In this document: piece by piece, positions 34,128 to 44,270 of the stretch | How the letters are laid out: each line of letters starts with the position of its first letter | Numbering within the stretch: the stretch's first letter is position 1 | Assembly: GCF_023065955.2 (NCBI RefSeq) | Contig: NW_026622852.1 | Location: forward strand, 8,774,423-8,838,422 | DNA from: Ursus arctos | Lineage: Eukaryota; Chordata; Mammalia; Carnivora; Ursidae | Direction of reading: 5' to 3' | Length of the DNA stretch: 64,000 nt | Translations under genes and position numbers: made by a program | The notes under the pieces: generated by a model | What the model was told of the DNA's origin: nothing | Seen by the model: the letters and a program-made list of their open reading frames with translations, nothing else | Databases searched by the model: none

Positions 34128-35568
34128 CATTTCTATACACTAACAATAAAATTTCTGAAAAAGAAAAAAGAAATCTATCTCATTTATAATAGCATTAAAA
34201 ACAATAAAACACTAAGGAATAAATTTAACTAAAAAAGTGAAAGATTTCTACACTGAAAACTAGAGGCATTGAAGAAAGAAATCAAAGAAGACAGAAAGAA
34301 ATGGAAAGGTATCTCATATTCATGGATTGGAAGAATTAATATTGTTCAAATGTCAATTCTACCAAAAGCCATCTGTAGATTCAACGCATTTCCTATCAAG
34401 ATTCCAATGACTTTTTTACAGAAGTAGGAAAAAGACTTCTATAATTTATATGGAATAGCTAAAGAAATCCTGAGAAAGAAAAATAAAGCAGGATATATCA
34501 CAGTTCCTGATTTCAAGCTATACTATGAAGTTCTGTCATCAAAACAATATGGTACGGCATAAAAACAGACAAATAGACAAATGGAACAGAATCGAAAGCT
34601 CAGAAATAAACCCAAGCATAGTCAACTCATCTTTGATGAGGGAGCCAAGAATACTCAATGGAGAAAAGACAGTCTCGTCAATAAAGGGTGCTGTAATAAT
34701 TGAATATTCACAGGTAAGAGAATGAAATTGGACCCATCTCTTATACCACTCATAAAAATGAACCCAAAATGGATTTAAGACAAATGTAAGAGCTGAAAGC
34801 TGACCTGAAACCATGAGTCCTAGAAGAAAACATGGGAGCAAGCTCCTTGAATGGGGTCTTGGTAATGAATTTTGAATATGACACCTAAAACACAAGCAAC
34901 AAAATAAAAAATAAACAAGTGGGACTACATCAAGCTAAAATGCTTTGACACAGCAAAAGAAACCACCAACAAAGTGAAAAGACATATGGAATGGGAAAAA
35001 ATATTTGCAAACCATATGCCTGATAAGGGGTTAATATCCAAACATATAAAGAATTATACAACTCATTAGCAAAAATATTAATAATAATAACCCAATTAAA
35101 AAATGAGTAAAGAATCTGAATAGACATTTCTCCAAAAAAGATATATAAAAGGGCAGCAGCTACATGAAAAGATGTTCAACATAACTAGTCATTAGGGAAA
35201 GGCACATTATATCCACAATAAGATATCATCTCACACCTGTTAGAATTGCCATCTTCAAAAAGGCAAGAGATAACAAAACCCGGCGTGGATGTGGAGAAAA
35301 GGGAACCCTTGTGCACTATTGGTGGGGTTGTAAATTGGTGTAGCTGCTATGGAAAGCGGTATGGAGGTTCCTCAAAAAACTAAATACAGGTCTACTACAT
35401 GATCCAGCAAATCTACTTCTGGGAAATAGCCAAAAGTAACAAAAACACTAATTTGAAAAGATATTTGCACCCCCATGTTCGTATCAGCATTATTTACAAT
35501 TACCAAGACATGGAAACAACCCAGTTGTCCATAGACCGATGAATGGATTAAAAAAAAAAGTTGTGTTA

Positions 35569-35619
35569 TATATACATACACATATATGATATATATATAT
35601 ATATATGTGTATGTATATT
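35569..35619. repeat. (AT)n/(GT) simple repeat in L1
   Basis: Alternating TA/TG words replace the usual ORF2 text upstream of 'ttcagccataag', a common expansion site in old L1 3' regions. Confidence 0.85.
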
Positions 35620-36259
35620 ATTCAGCCATAAGAAAAACAAGGACATCCTATCATTTGCAATAACACGGATGGACCTTAAAGGCATATGTTAAGTGAAATA
35701 AGAGAGACAAAGGCATATTGTATGATCTCATTTATGTGTGGAATCTAAAAAATAAAATAATAATTAAAAAAAACGGAACAAAAAACACAAACTCATAGAA
35801 AAAGATAAAAGGCTTATAGTTACCAGAGGCCAGGGAGGGGTTGCGGTGTGTAGGGAGTGGGGTAATTGGAGGAAAGTGATCGAAAGTTACAAACTTTCAG
35901 TTATAAGAGAACGACGTACTAGGCATGGAACGTACAACAGGATGACTATACTAGCACTAGCAACTAGGAAAGTTGTAAAGAGAGTAAATCCTGAGAGTTC
36001 ACATCACGAGGAGGAAAAATGTTTTCCTTTATTCTATGCTTCTCTCTTTTCTTTTAATTGTATCTGTGTGAGAAGATAGGTATTAACTGAACCTACCGTG
36101 ATAATCATTTCACAACATATGTGAATCAAACCATCACGCTGTACGCCTTAAAGTTAGGCAGTGATGTATGTCAATTATTTCTCAATAAAACTGGAAAAAT
36201 GCATTGTAATGCAAGATTGCGCAATCAGATTAATGAAATAGAATAGAGAGTTCTAGACT

Positions 36260-37300
36260 CATGTCAATGGAAATTTAATATACAAAATGCTATATTCCAC
36301 AACAATGGAAAGAACTAAATTATTAAATAAAATCATGTTGGAATAATTTGCTATTTTCTGGCCACCTATTTAGGGAAAAAAATTGAGTTATACTCTTAAT
36401 TCCTATTATACTCAAAAATAAATTCCAGATGACTTAAAAAAAAAAAAGCACACACAAAAACTAAAAAACAAAACTCTTAACAAAACAATAAAAGTATTAG
36501 AAAATTAGAAAAGCACATGGGAAAACATTTTATAGACATCATAAAGAAAAAAATAATGAAAAATTAAAACTTGTAATGAAATGATATTAATAATTTAAAA
36601 TGTGTGTAATAGACTGGAAAAATATTTATAACATATGCAAAGGACAAGGTATAGAGATCTATAAAAATAGGGATGTTACAAATCAGTAAGAAACAAATTA
36701 ACCAAAAAATGGATGAAGTATATAAGAGGCAATTCACAGAAAAAGAAATGAAAGCACATATATAAAGCATATATAAAAATATGTTCCACATCCCTGTTAA
36801 CCAATGAATTATTTTCTCACCCAATACATTAGCCAAAATGTACATATTGATAATGTGCAGTGTTGATGAGGGTGTAGGGGAAGGTCATTTCATGATTTGT
36901 TGATGGGAGTGCATTTTGGAAAACCTGAACTCTCTACCTTTGGAAGATAACTTGGCAATATGTACCTAATTACATGTAATAACTATTTGCTTGATCAGTT
37001 ACATTCTTAGAAATCTCTTTTATAAAAATACTCCCACATAATTACACAGAATCTAAAACAACTTAACTGTCAATAAGTTTAAATATCTGTAATAACATTA
37101 ATGGCATTTCTATTCTATGGAATAATATGCAACAATTCAAAAGAATTAAATAGGTTTTTATTTACTGCTCTTTAATAATCTGCAAGGCATGTTGTTATGT
37201 TTAAAAAAAACAAATTTCAGAGCACAAAGTAGAGTATAATTATTTGGTTTTCAATCCCCAAATATTTGTGTAAACATATGGAGAAAACTGAAAAATAAAC
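36260..37300 (+). mobile_element. Old L1 3' region (L1ME-like)
   Basis: The ancient L1 3' phrases appear in order: 'aaaataaattccagatgactta' (36415), 'atagactggaaaaatatttataacatatg' (36608-36636), 'agtaagaaacaaattaacc' (36685), 'gatgagggtgtaggggaagg' (36866), 'aataatatgcaac' (37122). It abuts the fossil L1 downstream end. No intact frame. Confidence 0.75.
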
Positions 37301-37405
37301 TCTAATCCAGCAAGGGGTGTGTTGGGGGCGGAAGGGTGAAAGTCACCAGCCAGCCGACTTGACCTTGTACGTATCTCATCAGCAGAGTCAAGATGTTGAG
37401 AAAGA

Positions 37406-37607
37406 GGGGCGCCTGGGTGGCACAGCGGTTAAGCGTCTGCCTTCGGCTCAGGACGTGATCCTGGCGTTATGGGATCGAGCCCCACATCAGGCTCCTCCGC
37501 TATGAGCCTGCTTCTTCCTCTCCCACTCCCACTGCTTGTGTTCCCTCTCTCGCTGGCTGTCTCTCTCTCTGTCAAATAAATAAATAAAATCTTTAAAAAA
37601 AAAAAAA
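37406..37607 (+). mobile_element. CAN SINE, arctoid-type subfamily
   Basis: Near-consensus head ('gcacagcggttaagcgtctgc'), body and tail with repeated AATAAA followed by TCTTT and A15. TSD aagatgttgaga (37390-37401 and 37608-37619), perfect 12 bp. Its similarity to the copy at 31773 suggests recent insertion. Confidence 0.98.
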
Positions 37608-37744
37608 AAGATGTTGAGACAGTGATTGATTAACAGAAATCATTTCATTCTTGCCTCGAGATCCCTGTTACTGGCCCAGATCACACTGGTAGATTTCTTC
37701 TGAGTTTACTTACAAAAGACTTCAACAATAACACTTCATGACTG

Positions 37745-37885
37745 TCAAATACTGTACAGTTTACAACCTACTTTCTTCCTCATGATTGCCTTTGGTCAGG
37801 AAAACTGAGCCAATGCTCTTACCTTCATTTTCCAGGTGAGGCAGGATTAAATGATGGTCTAAAGTCCCACAATTGGAAGAGCACT
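37745..37885 (-). mobile_element. Probable MIR fragment
   Basis: 'tactgtacagtttacaacctactttcttcctcatgattgcc' followed by 'tacctt.cattttccaggtgag' resembles reverse MIR. Diverged. Confidence 0.5.
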
Positions 37886-38079
37886 GGCCGCATCTCCATT
37901 GCCTAGCATGCACCCGAGTGAAGCTCACTGAATGGAACTGCTGTGGTTAATAGACTTTATATATTATGAGTCTGTCTTAGACCCGACTGAAGGAAGGCAG
38001 TTATTGAGGAACACAAAGTTCCCACTGGGCATTTCTACGTATAGCACGGCCCCAAATTATGAAGATAGCAATAGTTGTT

Positions 38080-38200
38080 TACCGAAGAGCCCGAGAATTT
38101 AAGTGACTTGCTCAGTACCACGTGGCTAATTAATAGCAGAGTCAGGTCTAGACCCCAGCTCTCCTGAGCCCCATCCAGATCCTTCCACCATGCAGCTTTC
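38080..38200 (-). mobile_element. MIR SINE fragment
   Basis: 'gaatttaagtgacttgctcagtaccacgtggctaattaatagcagagtcaggtctagaccccagctctcctgagccc' is the reverse MIR core in order. Confidence 0.8.
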
Positions 38201-38417
38201 ACCTTTCTACTGCTTTCCTGCTGCACAGTTCATCTTTATGTTTTGTACCTGGGTCGTTGCAGGTGTAGAATATACGATCAGGGATGGGTGCTATACAAAT
38301 TTCAGTCTCCTTTTCTTCCCGAGAACCTCAGTCCCATGATGTAGGGACAGAGCCAGTTCAAAGAAGCCTGGGGCAGAAAGAGGCAGGAGAAAATGGATTC
38401 CAATAGGTTTATTTTAT

Positions 38418-38604
38418 TTTTTTTAAGATTTTATATTTGTTAGAGAATGCGTGCGCAAGCATGAGTGGGGAGAGGGGCAGAGGAAGAAGAAGCAACAGAC
38501 GCCCCCACTGAGTAGGGAGCCTGTAGCAGGGCTGGATCCCACCTTGTGAGATCATGACCTGAGCCAAAAGCAGACACGTAACCCACTGGGCCACCCAGGT
38601 GCCC
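38418..38604 (-). mobile_element. CAN SINE
   Basis: Reverse orientation: a T-rich tail with 'ttaagattttatatttgttagagaatg' wording, a body, and the head ending 'ctgggccacccaggtgccc'. TSD ttaggtttattttt-like (about 38403-38417) against ttagatttattttt (38605-38618). Confidence 0.95.
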
Positions 38605-38618
38605 TTAGATTTATTTTT

Positions 38619-39007
38619 CAGATGAAGGAATGAATGGAAGCCTAAGGAGATGAAGTGATTTTTTTCCATGCTCAATCAGGAAGCGTCATAGACAGTCGCA
38701 GAGTGCTGTTCCCCTCCCATTTCCCCATCCTGTCTCACAGATGAGAAGATTGCACCAAGCATAGGAAATTCCAGAAAGAGCTGAGAGATGAGAGGATGTT
38801 CTCTTGAAAATTAGGAAGAAAGGAGAATCCAGGTTTGGAAAGCTATGCTAAAAGGATGAAGAAGGAGAACTAATGAAATGAAACTGGTGTTTTAAATGCA
38901 ATCTCACATCTTTTCTTTTATCCCTGGAGTTCAATCCACTTATTTAGGGTTTGAACCTGTCATCTGACTCTTCGTTTTCTTTTTTCTGCCTATTCTATAT
39001 TTCTTTT
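38619..39007. other. Unassigned sequence
   Basis: Nothing recognised. Confidence 0.5.
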
Positions 39008-39253
39008 TCACCCCTTCTTGACTTCTTTTGGATTAAATATTTTCTTGACCACTTTTCCCTTTATTCGCTTTTTGCTTCTGTATTCTTCTACTCTTTTTAA
39101 AGTGGTTCTCACAGACGATGCTATGTGCCCTGCATTGGCACCATCCAAAACAAATTTGTATTTTTGTCCTTTTCCAGGCAATGGGTCTTTAAACACTTTA
39201 ACTAAATTTACCCTCCTCACAGCTTTTTTGTTCTTGTGCTCATGTGTTTTCAT
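39008..39253 (-). other. Basic 81-codon ORF, unidentified; possible retrocopy relic
   Basis: An ATG-initiated frame of 81 codons, 19 Lys and 6 Arg, with basic clusters at the N-terminus (residues 7-14) and near residues 63-80. The centre (residues 38-56) is non-basic ('VLDGANAGHIASSV'). I do not recognise a family. A stop lies two codons upstream of the ATG. It could be a piece of a processed pseudogene of a nucleolar or ribosomal-type protein, since such compositions are typical there, or a chance frame in T-rich plus-strand DNA next to an antisense L1. No poly-A, TSD or intron evidence was found. Confidence 0.2.
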
Positions 39254-39299
39254 TCTTCATAAATTTTAAATCCCAAAGACATTTCTATAAATTTTACGA

Positions 39300-40480
39300 A
39301 ATTTACATTTTTAAAAAAAAGTTTACTCAAATATTTACCCTTTCTGTTGCTCTTCTTTATTTCCTATATTTCCACTTTCCCGTGTGGGAATATATGTCCC
39401 CTCACTGAAGAACTTCTAGTATTTCTTACAGTATGGGACTACTATCAAGAGTTTTTGAAAGTTTTTGTTTGTCAGGAAATGTCTTTATTTTGCCTTCACT
39501 CTTGAAAAAAATTCCTTGCTAGGTGTATAGCGTTCTAGGTAGAAAGTTATTTTCTTCCAGCACTTCAAAGATGTATTGTCTTTACTGTTAAAAATGTCAG
39601 ACTTGTTGTCCTTTGCAGATAATGTGCCTTTTTATTGGCTGCCTCCAAGATTTTTCCCTTTGTCTTTGTGTCTCATTAGTTTTACTAGGATGTGTCCAGA
39701 TGGATCTTTCTTGGCATTTATCTGCTCGGGGTATAAAATGCTTTTTGAATTTTGAGTGTAATATCTTTCATCAGTTTTGGAAAATTCTCATACATTATCA
39801 CTTCAAATGTCTTTATGTCTCTGGTTTTTTTTTCTATATTGGTCATTATTTTTCTTAATCTGGGTACCTTTTAATAAAAATGGGCTATGTCCAATCTGCT
39901 GTTAAATCTGCCTTCCAAGTTCATTTTAGTTACTGCACTTTCACTTCAAGAACTTCTAGTTGACCTTTTATAGATTTACTGTTGAAATTATTCATAATTT
40001 CATCTCGTTTTTAATATGTTAATTATAGTTACTTTAAAGCCTGCAACTGCGGGTCTATTTTTACTGGCTGGTTTTCTTGGGTGTGTTTGTTTTTGTTTTG
40101 TTTTGTTTGTTTGTTTGGGGTTTGTTTTTGTTTGGTTTGGTTTTTTTGTCTGAGAGAGAGTGATAGCAGGAGTGAGCAGGTGTGGCAGGGGCAGAGGGAG
40201 AGGGAGAAAGAGATTTTTAAGCAGGCTCCAATGCTCAGCCCTGACGCAAGGCTCAATCTCATGACCCCGAGATCAAGACCTGAGCTCCAATCAAGAGTCA
40301 GATACTCAACCAACTGAGCCACCCAGGCACCCCTTTACTGGCTGTTTTTATTCCTGGTTTCATTTGGTCTTGTTTCATGGCATATGTGGTGTTTGAATAT
40401 CAAACACTGCATATTAAAAATTGTACAGGACCTAAATGCATCTTTAACTTTTGTCAAGCAGATAGAACAGGGTACATCAC
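39300..40480 (-). mobile_element. Antisense fossil L1 segment split by a SINE
   Basis: The plus strand is the reverse complement of the same L1 section found in sense at 30440-30790: 'tttgtttgtcaggaaatgtc' (39462), 'gctaggtgtatagcgttctaggtagaaag' (39518), 'ttccagcacttcaaagatgt' (39555). It continues with 'tccaagatttttccctttgtctttgtg' (39645) and 'catcagttttggaaaattctcatacattatcacttcaaatgtc' (39768-39811). No frame survives. Confidence 0.7.
40071..40333 (-). mobile_element. CAN SINE with GT/T-rich expanded tail
   Basis: Reverse orientation: a (TTTG)n-rich tail at 40079-40149, a GA-rich body, and the head ending 'caactgagccacccaggcacc'. TSD tttactggctg (40060-40070 and 40334-40344), perfect 11 bp. 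The tail is longer than in sister copies. Confidence 0.96.
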
Positions 40481-42639
40481 CTTTGTCCAATCAAACATGA
40501 GTTAGTTCATGACGAGATTTCCTTATTTTTGAGACTTGGCTTGTTTCCAGTTTAACCGTATTGCTCGGGCAAGACCTTCAGATGTCCCAGCTGAAAGCTT
40601 CAGGTATTCACCGGTGACCTCTCTTCCTTGGCAGAACCTGACCTTGAATTTTTATTTCTGCTTCACCTTAAGACAACTAAGAGCTCTGTTTGGTTCCTTG
40701 GCACTTCTGTGTTCTGAGGACCTTGGCACCCCAATTCCTGGCTATCTTCATAGCCTTAGATTTCAATTTTTGTCTTCCAAGCCCTGAGAGGAATGAAGCT
40801 CTTATCAACATCTCTCACCCTTAGCAGATGCTCTATGTTTGGCTTCCTCGCCTATCAACCCACACCCCTTATAAATCAAGGGGGGAAAGTTGCCTAAAAT
40901 ACCAACCTTACCTCAATATGTTTCCCTTCTTTATAGGATCTTGGACTCTCAAATCCTGGCTGCCTTGGTAGTTCTTTGATGCCTTAAAACAGATTTGTTT
41001 TTAATTTCATAGAGCTTCTCTAGTTGTTCTCACTTGAAAGTCTGATCTGCTATGAGATATTATTATTAGAAGCTGAACTCCTATAGGAGAAATTGATGTG
41101 AGAAAAATACTATATTAAGTTTTGTGTAACCCCTAAATGCAAATTTGGTTAATCTTTTTATTTGAAGAATACGTTTTCATGCAATTATACCTATGATATA
41201 ATTACCTTGAACACACATACAAAGAAACACAAGAAGAGTGAAATCTGAATAAATTCTGTGCCTCAGACCACTATCGGTCTCCTGGTTTTTACACTGTACT
41301 ATAATACAATGTCAACTTTGGGGGAGGGATGCTGAAGAGCCATTTACCCAAGTTATAAAGCTAATAAAGTGGAAAAGTTAGTATAAAATTCTTCATTAAA
41401 TGTTCTTTTGCTTTGATAACAAGAATATTATTTGCTCTCTGTAATAGAAACACATAACATAGGAAGTTAAACTCACTTACGTACCGTCATCCAAAGGAAA
41501 TCACTGTTAACAATTTGCTGCATATTTATCTGACTTGATGTGACTGGTCATTGTGGTTTGCTGGATAATTTCTAAAGTCACAGCTCTTAATTCTTTTTCT
41601 TATGACTTTTTAATAATGTTTTCATTTGTTTCTCTTTTTAGTTTCTTTATAATAGACTCAAGATGTATTTTAAATTTAGAATTCTCAGGGCACATAACTG
41701 TTTTATAGATTTTCTTTCTGACATCTTTTTAATCCTTAAATACTCAAGTCCTTCCTTATTTATTAGTTGACTTTCATCGATCATTTATTCTTAAAATGGT
41801 CTTCAACTACTATGTACGGAGATTTAATGTTATGACTTCCGTTGTTACGTAACACAATTAAGTGTATATTATATGTTACATTTTTAGGCTCCTTGCTCTT
41901 ATGTGTATTTATACCTACTTTTTTGTTGTATCTATTATGAGTATGCTAGACATATTGTCTATGGGAAACCCATGTGAAAAATTTGTGTCTCCCTGGACAT
42001 CTCTCAGCCACTTTCTGTGAATATATACTTATTTCAAAATTAAAAATTAAAAAATACATTTTCCAAAAATTATCAAAAGAAACTTCATCTTTGAGAATTG
42101 CCCCAGTCTTGGTCAAAAGGCACCCTTCCTCACATTATAGGATAAACTTTTAAATGATTTGCTCAGAAGACTTTCGCTTTATGACATTTAAGGTGTTCTC
42201 CATCTAGACTTAAGGAAGAAGCAATTTTGCTTTGCCATATAAACAAGTGAAATTGTGCAAAGGGAGCTTAAGTAGGTTGTGGGCCCTTTAAGACATATTT
42301 TTTAAAGAAAATAGACTACGCGAAGTCCACTGTTTTCACAGATCAGTCATTTTTGAGCATGCCAATTCAGCTGGAGTAATTTCCTTTAGCCCATTAGAGA
42401 AAAGTTATAGAGAAGCCCGGTGTAATCTTCTGAATTTATGGTATCATCTGAGAAGGGATATTCTGTGACTATGAAAAGTTATAGTAGTTTGAGGCTAAAG
42501 GGAGTGGAGGCAAATGGTATGATTACGCCTTCCTTCTTGAATCAATTCCAGATGTTGCCATTAGATTCTTTGAGTGTTGAAGGAAAAATATATATATATA
42601 TATTGGTGCTACAGACACCGTAGAGTTAATCTAGTTGAA
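40481..42639. other. Unassigned, probably old LINE-derived at its start, then AT-rich
   Basis: 40481-41060 may continue the antisense L1 (pyrimidine-rich, with 'cttggcacttctgtgttctgagg') but I cannot place it. 41061-42639 is AT-rich with nothing recognised. A (TA)n run lies at about 42588-42603. The 83-codon frame at 40536-40787 has no known domain. Confidence 0.45.
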
Positions 42640-42770
42640 GCTTCTCCTTTCACAGAGGAGGAAACTGAGGTCTGGAAAGACTAATTGCATGTGCAGGTCC
42701 TACAGTCAGGGGGGAATGGGTCTAGAACCCAGATCTCTCTGTCTAACCCAATAATATTCCAGTTACTGGG
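42640..42770 (-). mobile_element. MIR SINE fragment
   Basis: 'cctttcacagaggaggaaactgaggtctggaaagacta' and 'gtctagaacccagatctctctgtctaaccc' form the reverse MIR core and head. Confidence 0.8.
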
Positions 42771-44060
42771 TTCTCGTAGACCTGGGCAATCAGGAAGTAG
42801 AACACAGACAGCTTTGAGACAAAAGTGCTTCTTATCCCTTCACAATCAGCACATAATATGAATACTGCTTTGTGACATTTCAAACCCTGTGTTATATAGA
42901 TGCCCAAATAAGAGAAAATGATGAAATGAGGGCTTGGGAGGCACATTAGCAGAATAACTGAAAAAGATCTAGGGTCTTTCGTGAGAACACAACCAGAAAG
43001 ATACTAATGAATTATACTGTACTTTATCTCTTTTTAAATGAGATATCCTCTAAAATTTTACTTTTCGTAACTTTCTCTAGTAGAAGAAAAGGTATCAAGT
43101 ATGCTTACCTAGATCTGTTACTCACTTAAATGGTTTTAAAACACAAGCTATCGCTTGAACCATTGTGTCGTTCTTCACACGTCTAATTAAATTATTTTGC
43201 CTCATCTCTCCTAGAATATTAATATTGTGATATATTGATTCGGTGTTTGTTTATTTGGAGACATTTGGAATGGCTCATCGATCAGACTCTTTTAGAATGG
43301 CCACTTTACAAATGGTGACCTGCCATTCTTCTTTCCCAGAGGGACTAGAGTCCAACCAGAAGACTTCACACAGCTCGGAAAGCACAATTTGCATTTCATG
43401 AAAAACAACGCTGAAGTTCCGTATTCTAGCAGAGGGGGCAAGTATGAGGGCTTGGATCGCGGAGGAGAAATATGAGGAGGTGAAATCTCCATAGGCAGGA
43501 CTTTGGTTCACTCCAATTGGGTTACAGAATTGCCAACTGATGCTAACTCAAGTTCTAACCTGTGAATTAGATCTGGAAATCTCCCTTACCATCTTATTGC
43601 TGACATCTGAAGAAGTAACTTATTCAAGTATTAATACGAAAAGCGAATACAGGAACGACTTGATCTCAAGGCACATTTTATAATTCTACTTTGCTAAAAA
43701 CAAACGGCTTCTGAACTCCAAGCATCAGTTCGGTCAAAATAATGCATGAAAAAGAGCTACTGGAAAATGAGTGGACTGTTGTGGGTTTGTTGTATTGTTG
43801 TTGTTAACAATAGTCCCTCATCTTATAACCACAAAGTACCTGGTTTGAAACCATGGTGCTTATTAACATTTTCTCATTAATGTTAATAGGTAGAAACTTT
43901 AGTTCTTCACAATAACAGAGCACAGAGAGAGGAAAACATGAGGCAATAGCCACAGCCATTTCACACAACAGATGAGGTGGGTGTATATAAGACTTCAAGC
44001 ATTCAGAATGCCCAAGGAGAAAGGAATACCTGAGTATTAGGCTTTAAAAAGGTGCAGGAG
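42771..44060. other. Unassigned sequence
   Basis: No repeat or gene recognised across about 1.3 kb. Frames near 43275-43511 (78 codons, minus) have no known domain. Confidence 0.5.
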
Positions 44061-44255
44061 GGGTGCCTGGGTGGCTCAGCTGGTTGAGGGTCTGCCTTCA
44101 GGTCAGGTCATGATCGCGGGGTCCTGGGATTAAGCCCCGCATCAGACTCCCTGCTTCTCCCTCTCCCTCTGCCCCTTCCCCCTGCTTGTGCACTTTCTCT
44201 TTCCCTTTTTTCTCAAATAAATAAATAAAATCTTAAAAAAATAAAAATAAAAAAT
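44061..44255 (+). mobile_element. CAN SINE
   Basis: Head 'gggtgcctgggtggctcagctgg', body and AATAAA-rich tail. TSD aaaaaggtgcaggag (44046-44060) against aaaaaggtacaaggg (44256-44270). Confidence 0.96.
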
Positions 44256-44270
44256 AAAAAGGTACAAGGG

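Larger units (their letters stand above)
28790..36203 (+). mobile_element. Near full-length fossil L1 (about 6.8 kb without its three SINEs)
   Basis: One L1 in sense orientation: a 5' region (about 28790-29990), an ORF1/inter-ORF section recognisable at 30440-30790 ('cattataattaaattgtcaaaag', 'tttcaggccagga', 'accaagaattctatacctg', 'aacaaaagctgaaggagttc'), and ORF2 from about 31340 to about 35700. The endonuclease part is broken by three SINEs, the RT is read at 33100-34150, and the C-terminal part runs to 'ttcagccataag' at 35622. A 3' UTR ends near 36203 ('caattatttctcaataaaactgg'). Stops and frameshifts throughout make it inactive. The 5' limit is approximate and no TSD is readable. The 3' end is L1MA/L1MB-like. 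Confidence 0.85.
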
